Source: Gymnothorax reevesii (lineage: Eukaryota > Chordata > Actinopteri > Anguilliformes > Muraenidae). From it: 64,000 nucleotides of DNA. Shown here piece after piece: positions 13,175 through 24,545 of the stretch. The notes beneath the pieces are model-generated. The model worked only from the letters and a program-made list of their open reading frames with translations, ran no database searches and was not told the DNA's origin. The stretch is taken from assembly GCA_029721435.1 (NCBI GenBank), contig CM056592.1, positions 38,832,611 to 38,896,610 on the forward strand, written 5' to 3'. Position 1 is the stretch's first letter. Each line of letters starts with the position of its first letter. The position numbers and the translations under genes are program-made.

Positions 13175-13219
13175 CCTTACCCTAACCTGAGCAGTAACCA
13201 TAGCCCTTTAACCCCTTAA

Positions 13220-15275
13220 AGGGATAGTTGGGGATTTTTCACATGAATCTGTATGGCATCACCGTCTTTAGTCTCGTGCACACACACTGAGTTTCCCCCG
13301 ACAGTGTCCTGTGAGCCGAGTTCTGTCCAGTTTTGGTCAAAGCGAAAGTAGTTCCGGCAGGTTTCCTGGGGTCTACAAAGTAAAACGTTTTTCTTCTCAA
13401 AACAGTATATGTTCGAACGAGTGATTTATTTGCATAACAAAACCCTGGTATTCCAAAAAGTCACATCTTGTAATTGCTTGGGCCTACTTTCTCTCAATAG
13501 CGATCACTGCGCACTGTCACTGCTAACAGCTGTGCGCACTAGCCAACTACTTTCATCAGTTGTTCGACAGTGTTTACATATTCCAGCCAGAGGAGGATGT
13601 CTCCTTACGGTCGAGGACGGCAGACTCGAGAGAGTACTACTCGTACTAGTAGTACTACTACTACTACTACTACTTCTTAGCGAACTGACCCAGGGATAAC
13701 CGGAGCACTCGGAGTAACTTTCCAAAGGATTTTATTATTATTTCGGGAAGATGCTGGTGCGTCGACACCAAAATAAATATGTATGCTGGGTGCTGCGGTC
13801 ATCCCTCGCTCTAGTAGCTGAGAATGGTAGCCAAGTTTGTCTTGATTATGTCAGCCAACGCTGTGACTGGAGTCATACATACAGTACAACAATAACAATA
13901 CATATTATGTTTCATAAGCTTCACTGGTAATATGACACCGATAGATGAATCTATGTTGCGCTTACATAGCCCTCGGTGCAGCACCAGAAGGCTATGCACG
14001 GATGCTATGGAAAATCTTTTGTACAATTTTGTTTACCTGGGGTGCAGGGACAGCAGAGCTCTTCAAAACCCGTCTCTTCCTCAGTCCTGAAGGAAAGTAG
14101 TCGTCCGCGCTGAAGTTCACACTGCAAACGCGAAGCTTTTTCATTTTTAGTAGTTTGGTGTGCACTTGGAAGCCCAGAGCAAGTAGCCAAAGTTGCCTCA
14201 GAGCTACGTTCGTCACTGGGAAGCGATGGACTGTGTGAGGAGACTCACTCACGTCTTTGTTGGTACAGCCTGGATAATCGCAAGTGCGCACCATTTTTAT
14301 CAAATAAACTATTTTCTGGAGAAGCTGATGAACTTCTCACTCTAGCTCTCGAAGTAGCTCGTTAGCGTCGTAGGTCTATAGTCGGTACACACTGTCGAAC
14401 AACTGAGCTCTGCTGTCCCTACACCCCAGGTAAACAAAATTGTACTAAAGATTTTCTATAGCATCCGTGCATAGCCTTCTGGTGATGCACCGAGGGCTAT
14501 GTAAGCGCAACATAGATTCATCTATCGGTGTCATATTACCAGTGAAGCTTTTGAAACATAATATATATTGTTATTGCTGTACTGCTATTACAATCGTCAG
14601 AGACTACGTGGACGGGTGTGGATGGTTTATAGGTTTGAATGAGAAGTCCATGACTCCAGTCACAGCGTTGGCTGGCATAATCAAGACAAACTTGGCTACC
14701 TTTCTCAGCTACTAGAGCGAGGGATGACCGCAGCACCCAGCATACATATTTATTTTGGTGTCGAAGCACCAGCGTCTTCCCGAAATAATAATAAAATCCT
14801 TCGGAAAGTTACTCCGAGTGCTCCGGGTATCCCTGGGTCTGTTCGCTAAGAAGTAGTAGTTTCTCTCGAGTCTGCCGTCCTCGACCGTAAGGAGACATCC
14901 TCCTCTGGCTGGAATATGTAAACACTGTCAAACAACTGATGAAAGTAGTTGGCTAGTGCGCACAGCTGTTAGCAGTGACAGTGCGCAGTAATCGCTATTG
15001 AGAGAAAGTAGCCCCAAGCAATTACAAGATGTGACTTTTTGGATTACCAGGGTTTTGTTATGCAAATAAATCACTCGTTCGAACACATACTGTTTTGAGA
15101 AGAAAAACGTTTTACTTTGCAGACCCCAGGAAACCTGCCGGAACTACTTTCGCTTTGACCAAAACTGGACAGAACTCGGCTCACAGGACACTGTCGGGGG
15201 AAAGTCAGTGTGTGCGCACGAGACTAAAGACGGTGATGCCATACAGATTCATGTGAAAAATCCCGAACTATCCCT
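13220..15275. mobile_element. Kolobok-like fold-back transposon with very long inverted arms
   Basis: The 2,056-bp element begins AGGGATAGTTGGGGATTTTT and ends with its near-perfect reverse complement (AACTATCCCT). TTAA lies on both sides (13216-13219 and 15276-15279). TTAA target sites, a purine-G-G terminus and a THAP-domain exon inside fit the Kolobok superfamily. PiggyBac also uses TTAA but has CCC-type ends. The inverted arms are 13220-14061 and 14405-15275, almost identical over about 840 bp. The right arm carries about 60 extra bp near 14580-14660. The unique centre (about 340 bp) carries most of the THAP exon. No transposase catalytic region is left. Confidence 0.85.
14037..14303 (-). 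pseudogene. THAP-domain exon remnant of a Kolobok-like transposase
   Basis: The minus-strand ORF from 14303 encodes a THAP zinc finger, a DNA-binding domain found in P- and Kolobok-type transposases and their domesticated relatives. Visible features are C8 and C13 (C-x4-C), HRFP at 26-29, W39, C60-x2-N63, F64 and an AVPAP box at 84-88 in place of the usual AVPT. The fourth zinc ligand, normally His in C-x2-C-H order, is Asn63, so this copy probably does not fold as a normal THAP finger. The ORF meets a clear splice donor (CAG|GTAAAC at the 14037/14036 boundary) right after the AVPAP box, so the exon ends there; the ORF itself runs on to 13992. The last 25 bp of the exon lie in the left inverted arm and are therefore duplicated near 14405-14430. 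Nothing downstream of the first exon survives. Confidence 0.75.
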
Positions 15276-16094
15276 TTAAACTCAAATTTTTCACTTCACT
15301 TTTTCCTTCAGTGTGATGGCTGCTGGAAATTGGACGCCAAGAGCAGCGGCCAGAAATAAAAGGCAAAACAGCAGCGTGCTGAGAGGCTAAAGACAGATAG
15401 AAATGGCGAGACTCGGGCTACCAACGGACTTAACGCCGTCCGCGGTTGGAACACAGGCGAGCTTGAGGAACACTAAAGAAAAGGGAAAATAAAACAAGGG
15501 TTTCCCTTGCTCACAATGACTTAAACCTGTTATGCAGCTAAAGTCCCTGACAATACTCTCTCTAGAGACCTTACTGGCTAAAGCGCAATAGAGACACTGA
15601 CACTCTAGCAACGAGAGCGAGGCAGAACAGGAGCTTAAATAGAGTCCGGGTAACGCCCCCAATTAATGCCAGCTGGCCCAGGAATCCGATTGGGAGCAAA
15701 ACAATATCGTCCCGGATGAGAGCAACAAAGCTCTCAATACCTCCAAACCATGACATTAAGTGGGTTCAAAGTCAAAAGTATTTTTTCATGATGTAGGACG
15801 ATGTCATGAACATACTGTATTCTGTATTTGCTGGTTTTAGCGCTTCACTGAAGCAACACCACATTTATATACTGAATAAAACACTCAAACCCAGGTCGCC
15901 ATGTTTTTATGGCCACAGCATTACATCAAATGGAAAATATCTAGATCTTGTCCATTGTTTTGTACACATTTCCCTGCTATTCAGGGAATATATTTGGCAT
16001 CATTGGAAACCTTGGGATTTCCATTGGAATATTAAATAGGTTTCTGCAGGTATGGGGAGTAGAGCTACTCCACTGGACGGACACACATACGGGT

Positions 16095-16300
16095 CTGGAG
16101 GTTTCATGGGGTCAAGTAATTGGCCGTAATCCTCGATAATCATCTGTGAGGACCACCCTAAATGTCCTCACAACATTGTGGGTTCTCAAGAGTTGGTTTT
16201 CACATGTATTGCTACGCAAGCCCACGCAGTACACGTGCATGCATGGGCACAAACACATGCGCATACATGTAAAAACACACTTACACACACCGAAGTAGTC
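16095..16300. repeat. Partial copy of the GT/CA-anchored repeat
   Basis: CTGTGAGGACCACCCTAAAT, TGTCCTCACAACATTGTGGG and TTCTCAAGAGTTGG precede CACATGTATTGCTACGCAAG, and a CA-rich tail follows. The same core appears at 52.18-52.25 kb in this window. Confidence 0.6.
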
Positions 16301-17789
16301 AAGACTTACTCTGACTCACTACGCTAAAGGATAACGCCAGCAAATTATAAACATCCTCTAACACAGGCAATGCATTTTGCCCTAACAATGACAGAGAGAT
16401 AAGCGCGGTACTCCCATATCTGTTTGGCTTCGAAATGCGGCTCAGTCATTTGAATCTGCTTCTGTGGCATGAAAATTAATGCATAGCAAGTATGCAAAAC
16501 TATATATACTCATAAGTGTCCTTTAAGTTGGTATGTCACATCAAGGTAGGACATACATGAGGTCAAAAAAAGAAAATTTTGTAATTTAATTGATGGCTGT
16601 TTCTGCTCCGGAGTTGTTGTGCTTGAAATATTGAGGGGATGTGAAGAAATAACTCTGTTTGTTTTCGATGAGCCCTCTCCGGAGTGCGGAGTTTTCAGCA
16701 CTCACTCTGATGGCTTGATGACCTACAATTACGGCATAACTGCAATCAGACTTCCATTTAGAAATCAAAATGCGCTCACATCAAAATAGCATTGATTTGT
16801 CAATCTGAAATACTCTTAGTGATAGAAAACAACACAATCTGCATGATATTTAGTTTTTCTGAAAATTAATTTGAGGGGATAAGCATGAATATTTTTAATA
16901 AAATCCATTAAGCCTCAACCCCGACAATTTTCATTTACTTGCTCAATATTTTTTGGGGGGGGGGGAGAGACTGCCAAGTGCTCTTTAGTGAGCTTCTTTA
17001 AAAAAAAAATAAAAATCATCCTGATAGCATCTAGCATAAACAGGAACTCATAAACACAGCTCTCAAGCACACTTTTGAATGGTGATGTCATCAACTCTGA
17101 CATTGGTAAAATCTGGCCATTGAACATTGTGTGTTTAGTTGTTGCTGTTTTCTATTCCGTGTTAAAATGTACCATCAATTTTGGCAAAGTGCTTTTGCAA
17201 GAATTATATATTAAAGAGAGACATTTGAGTTTTGCCAGACAATAGGCTTACATAAAATCTGGATCGCAGGAGTGATGAACTGTATTAATATCTGTGTAGC
17301 GCTTCTACACCAGTGGGAGCTTTTATGAGTCAGAGTGAAAAGTACCTTTCATTTCATTTTTCGGCTGTCGCAGTCCTGAACGCAGACAGTGGAGGCGAAG
17401 GAGGGATGTACCTAAAAAAAAAGATAAAGATGGCTTTGTTTTCTTGAAAGGTGCGCTGATCTTTAATGAGAGAACTGCGGGCAGCCCAATCAGCGAGGTC
17501 AGGGGTTAGGGCTAATGCGTCCATTAGGGAATGCGCTCATAAACACGTACTTCATCAAGTGTATATCTCTGTCACTTGGGTTTTGCAGTGATTGCTGGAG
17601 AATTAATTAAAAGATAAAGGATATTGATGGAGGAGGCGAGCTCTGTTACAGAGCTGCATCGAATCGACCGAACGCGTGCATTCCTGAGTTTGAAATCCTC
17701 CGCAGTTAAAGGCTGACCGAATGATTATATTTAAAAGTAAAACCCTTCCTCGACACTATATCGCCGACTTATCTCTCTGCAGTGTTATT

Positions 17790-18130
17790 CGTTGAAAGTT
17801 AATTACGGGGATGCGGAGGGAGCAGGGGGTCGAGAAGGCCGAGGGACGGGCGGAGATGGAGTGAGATTGCATCTCGGCCCGGGGGTCCCTGGAGGCGTCG
17901 AGACAGGCAGCGCCTTGCGCTGGCACCACATTCGTCTCTGTCACTTTCCCACCAGCTGTCAGGAGCCCTTGGCTCATATTTGCTCGATCTCAGTGTGGCA
18001 CGCTCTGCGGCAGCCGAGCACCTGGACCCGCGTGCGAGTGAGGTGTCAGCGGACCCCCCGCCCCGGGAACACTCTTACGCCGAGCGCATGCCTCCGCAAC
18101 ATATGCACATGCAGGTGCCCTCTCCTATGG
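17790..18130. other. GC- and CpG-rich intronic segment
   Basis: CpG-rich sequence (CTCGGCCCGGGGGTCCCTGG, GACCCCCCGCCCCGGGAAC) is open in two + frames (139 and 125 codons). The peptides have no recognisable domain and no Cav3 N-terminal features. It may be a regulatory element or a promoter of an alternative transcript; the sequence does not decide. Confidence 0.3.
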
Positions 18131-18269
18131 TTCGGCTCTTTTTATGGGCTCTGCTACTATGCTACGCTAACTTGGCAAACAATATTTTCTATACATTGCT
18201 GCACATTTTAATGTATTGGAAATGGTATTGCTTGGTGTGTTTTTCTCTTGATGTGAGTTTGTTGATGTA

Positions 18270-18798
18270 CTACGGTCCAGGCCAAATGTTTGGAAGCAGG
18301 ATCAAATGTGTACGAAAAACGACCACAGTTTTATTGGCGTACTTTGCAACAAAATAAACATGACTATTATATAGTCACTTATCAGAATGCATTTCTACTG
18401 AAATTATCAGGCCCATATTACTAGGCCCATGGTCCTAGTGCCCGCCGGATTGCCGTTGGTATCCGGTGGGCTGAAAACCATGACATAAAGTGAATAATGC
18501 AAACTGTGATTTGTTTTTTCACATTTTCACTGAAATGGTGACTCTTGCAAATCTTCTCAACCCAAAAACTAAGCCCCTCCTTTCTTTCGTTAACATTTAT
18601 TCAGCAGTGGTCTGGTAACATCAATGCATACAGTATCTAAAGGTAAATAGAGGAATTTGGTGCATATCGATGAAAGAAAAGTCTAATCATGCAGTAAATG
18701 CATCCCAAAATCTGCATATTTTATCCTGGTTTTTAAGAAAGGCATTGCGAAGTTGCCTCCAAATTGGGCCTTGCTTCCAAACTTCTGGCCTGAAGTGT
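18270..18798. mobile_element. Tc1/mariner-like element, non-autonomous
   Basis: The left end reads GTCCAGGCCAAATGTTTGGA followed by AGCAGG. The right end, reverse-complemented, reads TTCAGGCCAGAAGTTTGGA followed by AGCAAGG. TA dinucleotides lie at both presumed junctions (18268-18269 and near 18799). The CAGGCCAAAAGTTTGGA terminal motif is shared with the Tc1-like element at 44750-45861 and is typical of teleost Tc1 relatives. No transposase ORF remains. Exact ends are uncertain by a few bases. Confidence 0.65.
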
Positions 18799-18839
18799 AT
18801 ATGCACTGCTGCTAGTCTTGGCCATGTAAATAATAAATG

Positions 18840-18875
18840 TATTATTATTATTATTATTATTGTTATTATTATTTA
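18840..18875. repeat. (ATT)n microsatellite
   Basis: About eleven ATT triplets with one GTT interruption. Confidence 0.9.
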
Positions 18876-19706
18876 AGTCTCTCTTGTAAAAGAGATTTTG
18901 ATTGCAAGGAGACCAACCTGGTTAAAGAAATAAATAAGTAAAAATTTCTCCTGGTGTGCAGTGTTGTGAAAATGAATGCATTTTGTGATTTTCTTGTTGA
19001 CATTATTTCTTTCATCATATAAAAGTAAAGTAAAAGTAGTAAAATCTACTATCGGCTTCATGTTGCTGTGAAAGCGTTTCAGCGATGGTGGTGGAAATAG
19101 CCCTGTTGATACTCACCGTAACCTTACACAGCTTACCGGGAACACTGACCGCACAGTTTGTTTTGGATGCAACCAAGGAGATGCACTGGCGAAGAGAATT
19201 CGGGCGGTAGCTCTGATTCTTCTGTTATGGTTTGGTATTCCTGGTCTACTAGCTAACGAGCGTCATAGCAAATTCTGAGGCCTGACGACATTTGACTCGT
19301 CTGTGGTTTATAGAGCACCAGAGATGTTAAAGTCGTCCCCACTGGCTGTGCAGGTCCCTTTAGGTTTGGTAATGAAATGTCTTAAGATTCTGGTTTTCTG
19401 GGAAAACTGAGAAATCGGATGCTATCAGAGAGAGGCCACACTGCAGCCTTTTTTTGTGGCTGGATGTTAATGAGGTTTTTTACCAAGGCGTGATGGGATA
19501 TGATGCTCTCCCAGGCCTTGGACCCACAAGCTGCCCAGTACAAAGTGGCGCGATAATTGCACTGGTGCATTTTAGCCTCAGTTCGAAGGTACAACACTCT
19601 GGACCAGCTGCATGTGGAGGTGGGAATGCGTATGAGAGCATCTATCTGTATGAAGTTTACACTGAAGTCCAGGTCCATTTCTTCCTCTCTGTCTCCCCTT
19701 CTTTAA

Positions 19707-20192
19707 AGCACTGCCCCGCCCCTCTCACTCTGCCCCGCCCTCTCATCAGAACTGCTTTGCCCTCTTCACAGCACTGTCCTGCCCCTCTCTCTCTGCCTCG
19801 CCCTCTCCTCAGCATTGCCCCGCCCTCTCCACAGCACTGTCCCGCCCCTCTCTCTCTGCCCCGCCCTCTCCACAGCACTGTCCCGCCCCTCTCTCTCTAC
19901 CCCGCCCTCTCATCGGCACTGCCCCGCCCTCTCCACAGCACTGTCCCGCCCCTCTCTCTGCCCCGCCCTCTCCTCAGCATAGTCTCGCCCCCTCACTCTG
20001 CCCCTCCCTCTCCACAGCACTGTCCCACCCCTCTCACTCTGCCCCGCCCTCTCCACAGCACTGCCCCGCCCCCTCACTCTGCCCCTCCCTCTCCACAGCA
20101 CTGCCCTGCCCTTCTCACTCTGTCCCTCCCTCTCATCAGCACTGTCCCGCCCCTTCACTCTGCCCCTCCCTCTCCTCAGCACTGCCCCACCC
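19707..20192. repeat. 40-bp minisatellite, C-rich arm
   Basis: About twelve imperfect units contain CACAGCACTGCCCCGCCC followed by CTCACTCTGCCCCTCCCTCT. Each unit is the reverse complement of the array at 21022-22738, so the two arrays face each other. The 251-codon + ORF across this array (19454-20209) is repeat-encoded low-complexity sequence, not a gene. Confidence 0.9.
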
Positions 20193-20194
20193 TT

Positions 20195-20319
20195 AGAGAG
20201 CTGGAATGATGCAGTGTAACACAGGTAGAAAAACACTGTGGGAGTGATAGTTCTGACGCTCACATAATCAATGAAATGCTGCAGACACATGCTGAGACTT
20301 TTAGCACTCACGTGCAGCT

Positions 20320-20352
<33 letters not shown>

Positions 20353-20975
20353 CTGGCAGCAGCTCTGTTGGAGCCAGGAAACACCTTTGTGTATCAGGGC
20401 TTATAGACTGCTTGTTGCCAGGCAACTTTGCTTTATTAAGAGGCAGTGTGGAAGTGCAGTGTGGAAATGTCTTTGCTGTGGCAGTTCTGCTGGAGGCGGG
20501 TGGTGAAGGAGCTGACTGCTGACCCAAGGGCAGGAGGGACTGGGGCCTGTCGACACCGTAAGAACGATTACAGGCACAGACACAAATCAGACACAAATAC
20601 AGCCGTCCCCCAAAAATGGGACAACCTCTTCAGTCGGGCTTTTCCGCGTTGAAAAATACTTCTCAATTTTTCTGTACTGAATAAACTCCTTCACTGACTA
20701 GAGAATATGTGCCAACCATGGAGACAGTGAGTGTGTGTAAGCGTCTGTACGTGAGCGAGTGTGTATGCGGTTGTGTGTCGGCATGTCGTGTCAGCATGTA
20801 GAGCTTGTGCATGTTTGTACGTGTGTGTGCTGTGCCTTAGTGTGTGTCCAGCTGCACGAGTGCTAAACGTCTCAGCATGTGTCTGCAGTGTTTCAATGAT
20901 TATGAGAGTGTTAGAACTATCACTCCCACAGTGTTTTTCTCCCGGTGCAAAAGTGCATCATTCCAGCTCCTTAAG
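20195..20975. repeat. Inverted flanks and spacer between the two minisatellite arms
   Basis: GAGCTGGAATGATGCA...CACTGTGGGAGTGATAGTTCT and the following CTGCAGACACATGCTGAGAC...GTGCAGCTGG (about 20195-20323) recur as the reverse complement at about 20845-20975. With the arrays, this makes one large imperfect palindrome of about 3 kb with a 520-bp centre. The centre carries a (CA)n run at 20322-20350. Confidence 0.85.
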
Positions 20976-21021
20976 CATCAAATCGCTGCAGATACACAGA
21001 GGTGAGAGGTGAGATTGTGAG

Positions 21022-22738
21022 AGGCAGGGCAGAGTGAGAGAAGGGCGGGGCAGTGTTGAGGAGAGGGAGGGGCGGAGTGAGGGGGCGGGGCAGTGCTGAG
21101 GAGATGGAGGGACAGAGTGAGGGGGCGGGGCAGTGCTGTGGAGAGGGAGGGACAGAGTGAGAGGGGCGGGGCAGTGCTGAGGAGATGGAGGGGCAGAGTG
21201 AGGGGGCGGGGCAGTGTTGAGGAGAGGGAGGGGCGGAGTGAGGGGGCGGGGCAGTGCTGAGGAGAGGGAGGGGCAGAGTGAGAGGGGCGGGGCAGTGCTG
21301 AGGAGATGGAGGGACAGAGTGAGGGGGTGGGGCAGTGCTGTGGAGAGGGAGGGACAGAGTGAGGGGGTGGGGCAGTGCTGTGGAGAGGGAGGGACAGAGT
21401 GAGAGGGGCGGGGCAGTGCTGAGGAGATGGAGGGGCAGAGTGAGGGGGCGGGGCAGTGTTGAGGAGAGGGAGGGGCGGAGTGAGGGGGCGGGGCAGTGCT
21501 GAGGAGAGGGAGGGGCAGAGTGAGGTGGCGGGGCAGTGCTGTGGAGAGGGAGGGACAGAGTGAGAGGGGCGGGGCAGTGCTGTGGAGAGGGAGGGGCAGA
21601 GTGAGAGGGGCGGGGCAGTGCTGCGGAGAGGGAGGGGCAGAGTGAGGGGGCGGGGCAGTGCTGTGGAGAGGGAGGGACAGAGTGAGAGGGGCGGGGCAGT
21701 GCCGTGGAGAGGGGGAGGCAGAGTGAGAGAAGGGCGGGGCAGTGCTGAGGAGAGGGAGGGACAGAGTGAGGGGGCGGGGCAGTGCTGTGGAGAGGGAGGG
21801 GCAGTGCTGAGGAGAGGGAGGGGCAGAGTGAGGGGGCGGGGCAGTGCTGTGGAGAGGGAGGGGCAGAGTGAGGGGGCGGGGCAGAGCTGTGGAGAGGGGG
21901 AGGCAGAGTGAGAGAAGGGCGGGGCAGTGCTGAGGAGAGGGAGGGGCAGAGTGAGGGGGCGGGGCAGTGCTGTGGAGAGGGAGGGGCAGAGTGAGGGGGC
22001 GGGGCAGTGCTGTGGAGAGGGAGGGGCAGAGTGAGGGGGCGGGGCAGTGCTGTGGAGAGGGAGGGACAGAGTGAGGGGGTGGGGCAGTGCTGTGGAGAGG
22101 GAGGGGCAGAGTGAGGGGGCGGGGCAGTGCTGTGGAGAGGGAGGGGCAGAGCTGTGGAGAGGGAGGGGCAGAATGAGGGGGAGGGGCAGTGCTGTGGAGA
22201 GGGAGGGGCAGAGTGAGGGGGCGGGGCAGAGCTGTGGAGAGGGGGAGGCAGAGTGAGAGAAGGGCGGGGCAGTGCTGAGGAGAGGGAGGGGCAGAGTGAG
22301 GGGACGGGGCTGTGCCGTGGAGAGGGGGAGGCAGAGTGAGAGAAGGGCGGGGCAGTGCTGAGGAGAGGGAGGGGCAGAGTGAGGGGACGGGGCTGTGCCG
22401 TGGAGAGGGGGAGGCAGAGTGAGAGAAGGGCGGGGCAGTGCTGAGGAGAGGGAGGGGCAGAGTGAGAGGGGCGGGGCAGAGCTGTGGAGAGGGAGGGGCA
22501 GTGCTGAGGAGAGGGAGGGGCAGAGTGAGGGGGCGGGGCTGTGCCGTGGAGAGGGGGAGGCAGAATGAGAGAAGGGCGGGGCAATGCTGAGGAGAGGGAG
22601 GGGCAGAGTGAGAGGGGCGGGGCAGAGCTGTGGAGAGGGAGGGGCAGTGCTGAGGAGAGGGAGGGGCAGAGTGAGGGGGCGGGGCAGAGCTGTGGAGAGG
22701 GAGGGGCAGAGTGAGGGGGCGGGGCAGAGCTGTGGAGA
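21022..22738. repeat. 40-bp minisatellite, G-rich arm with repeated GC boxes
   Basis: Roughly forty units of a 40-bp sequence contain GAGAGGGAGGGGCAGAGTGA followed by GGGGGCGGGGCAGTGCTGTG. Each unit carries a GGGGCGGGGC Sp1/KLF-type GC box and several G runs suited to G-quadruplex formation. Because 40 is not a multiple of 3 and the unit lacks stops on the C-rich strand, two ORFs of 599 and 628 codons run through it. They encode Pro/Ser/Leu/His-rich repeats and are not considered genes. Unit variants (GAGGAGATGG, GAGGAGAGGG, GTGGAGAGGG) alternate in higher-order blocks. Confidence 0.92.
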
Positions 22739-23429
22739 GTGTGGTAATAAGTGTCTCCTGGATGAAGCAATTAGGTTCCCTCTGCAGGTTGCGAACTTTG
22801 ACCCTGTAACTACAGCTCGTCTTAATGAGGGGATTCATCTGCATTGATTAACTGTTATTTCTTCTCGCCTTATTTGCTTTTCAATGTAATGGATCCTGAA
22901 AGACTTTTACCTGTTTAATGATAATTTCTTGCCAAAATTACCTCTCAGCCGTGAAATGGCTGAAGAGACCAGGAAGGAGATTTCTCTTTTGTTTCGCAGA
23001 GAACGATTGCCCACTGAGCAATTCACATTTTCACGTCAAATCGGCGCACATTTAGGTAATTGCGTCCCAGTCTCGAACACTGAGCAGGCTAAAGTATGGC
23101 ACTCCCAGATGAGTCCTCTCTGTTTATTTGCTTATATATGGCTGCTGTTCAATGGCGCGGGGAGATTGGTTAGAGTGCTATATTTTCGACGTGCCTGATC
23201 TTAGAACCGCACCTTTGGGAATGTTTTAGGACTCAATCTGCTCTCGCCTGCCAGCCATCCGCACATCAGAGAGATCAAATGCACGTCGCCCACATCTTCT
23301 GCTCAGATCGTCAGGAACTTTTGCTCCATCCGCCATCCTCCTCAGGCATTCCAGATACATTTTGCTGTATATGAATAAATGGCAAATTTATATACATTTC
23401 TCGACTGTTTAATATACCCTGAGTGCAGG

Positions 23430-23668
23430 CCAGTGAAGGATAGATAGGCTTGCCTACTATAGCTGGGCTCCTCCTGAGGCTTCTCTCCTCTTGGGAGTTC
23501 TTTCTCTCCGCTGTTCGGGGGTTGTTTTCCCGACTAGGAGTATTTTTCATCTCACGCTATTTTGGAGATTTAGGCCAGACGCTGCCCCTTGGCTGCACTG
23601 TAAAGCGTCTTTGTGATCGTCTTTCTGTGAAAACCTCTATACAAGTAAAATTGAGGGGAATTTGAGTT
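23430..23668 (+). mobile_element. 3' tail of a truncated LINE-like element
   Basis: GGGCTCCTCCTGAGGCTTCT, CTTGGGAGTTCTTTCTCTCC, GGGGGTTGTTTTCCCGACTA and CTGTAAAGCGTCTTTGTGA recall the conserved 3' end of teleost RTE-type LINEs and dependent SINEs (CTCCTGAGGTTTCT...GGGAGTTTTTCC...GTAAAGC). It ends in an AAAATTGAGGGGAATTTGA tail. No ORF is left. Confidence 0.45.
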
Positions 23669-24099
23669 ACTTATTCGCACTGTGCCAAAATTTTAAAGCA
23701 TATTCATTGCTTTGTGGTTCACTCAAAATTGTAAATACCCGTGAATGAAAGTGCTGTCAACTTTAATTTAAGTGTATTTACATCCGTGGACCATTTCAGA
23801 ATTACCAGCCCTTTAAAATATTGGCAGTATCCAGTGATGGGCCTTCAGTATACATATATTACTACAGCTGAGAATCTAATCGAAATGCGCCGGGGAATAG
23901 CGCAGAAGTCACTGTTATTATTCTTGGCGCTCTTTCTGTTTGAGTATGAATTTATGGTTTGTTAAAAATGAATGGTCCCCTGTGTTTCTGTAGTCTAGTG
24001 GCAGTATGAGATCCCTGGGATTTGTTACCTCACAAGTGGCTTACAATTTTTAATCGGACGATTTGTAATAGCTTGCCTCAGGTTTTCTTTTCTTTTCTG

Positions 24100-24100
<1 letters not shown>

Positions 24101-24131
<31 letters not shown>
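24101..24131. repeat. (TG)n microsatellite
   Basis: Uninterrupted TG run of about 15 units. Confidence 0.95.
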
Positions 24132-24133
<2 letters not shown>

Positions 24134-24545
24134 ACGTGTGCATAAATAATATGTTTACATAAGTGCGGTTCATTGGAAAGCGAATGGAATTGCCTGAAAA
24201 CTGAACTGGCATCAGCTGGACTGGCAAACCACGTGAATTTGGCTGGAAAGTGCCAAACCTTCACCCAGTCAGGGTCGTTTGGCACGACTCTGAGCCCAGT
24301 GTACACAATCTGCTACCTCACCAACCTCAGCCTTCCCTGAAGTAAACGTCCCCTCAAACACACCGCCCAGTGTTGAGTGCAACACAGTCACATGGGAGCC
24401 CAGAGGAAAAATATTGATACAAACGGGCATAAATGAATTAGGTGGGACATGACACAGATATACACTTGCTTGGGTAAAATATGATGTTTTGATTCCCGAT
24501 TTCAGTCGCGAAAAATGGTTTGTTGAAGCACAGCAGTTGGCGTAA

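Noticed and set aside
17792..18357. Possible N-terminal exon of the calcium channel in GC-rich sequence
   Set aside because: The two open frames lack the acidic N-terminus, the pre-S1 Cys-Asn-Pro motif and a U12 or U2 donor in the right phase.
19454..20209. 251-codon + strand ORF
   Set aside because: Its second half is the C-rich arm of the same minisatellite; the first half has no similarity to any family I know.
20958..22844. ORFs of 628 and 599 codons on the minus strand
   Set aside because: They follow the 40-bp minisatellite, whose C-rich strand has no stop in any frame. The product is a Pro/Ser/Leu/His repeat with no domain, start context or splice signals.
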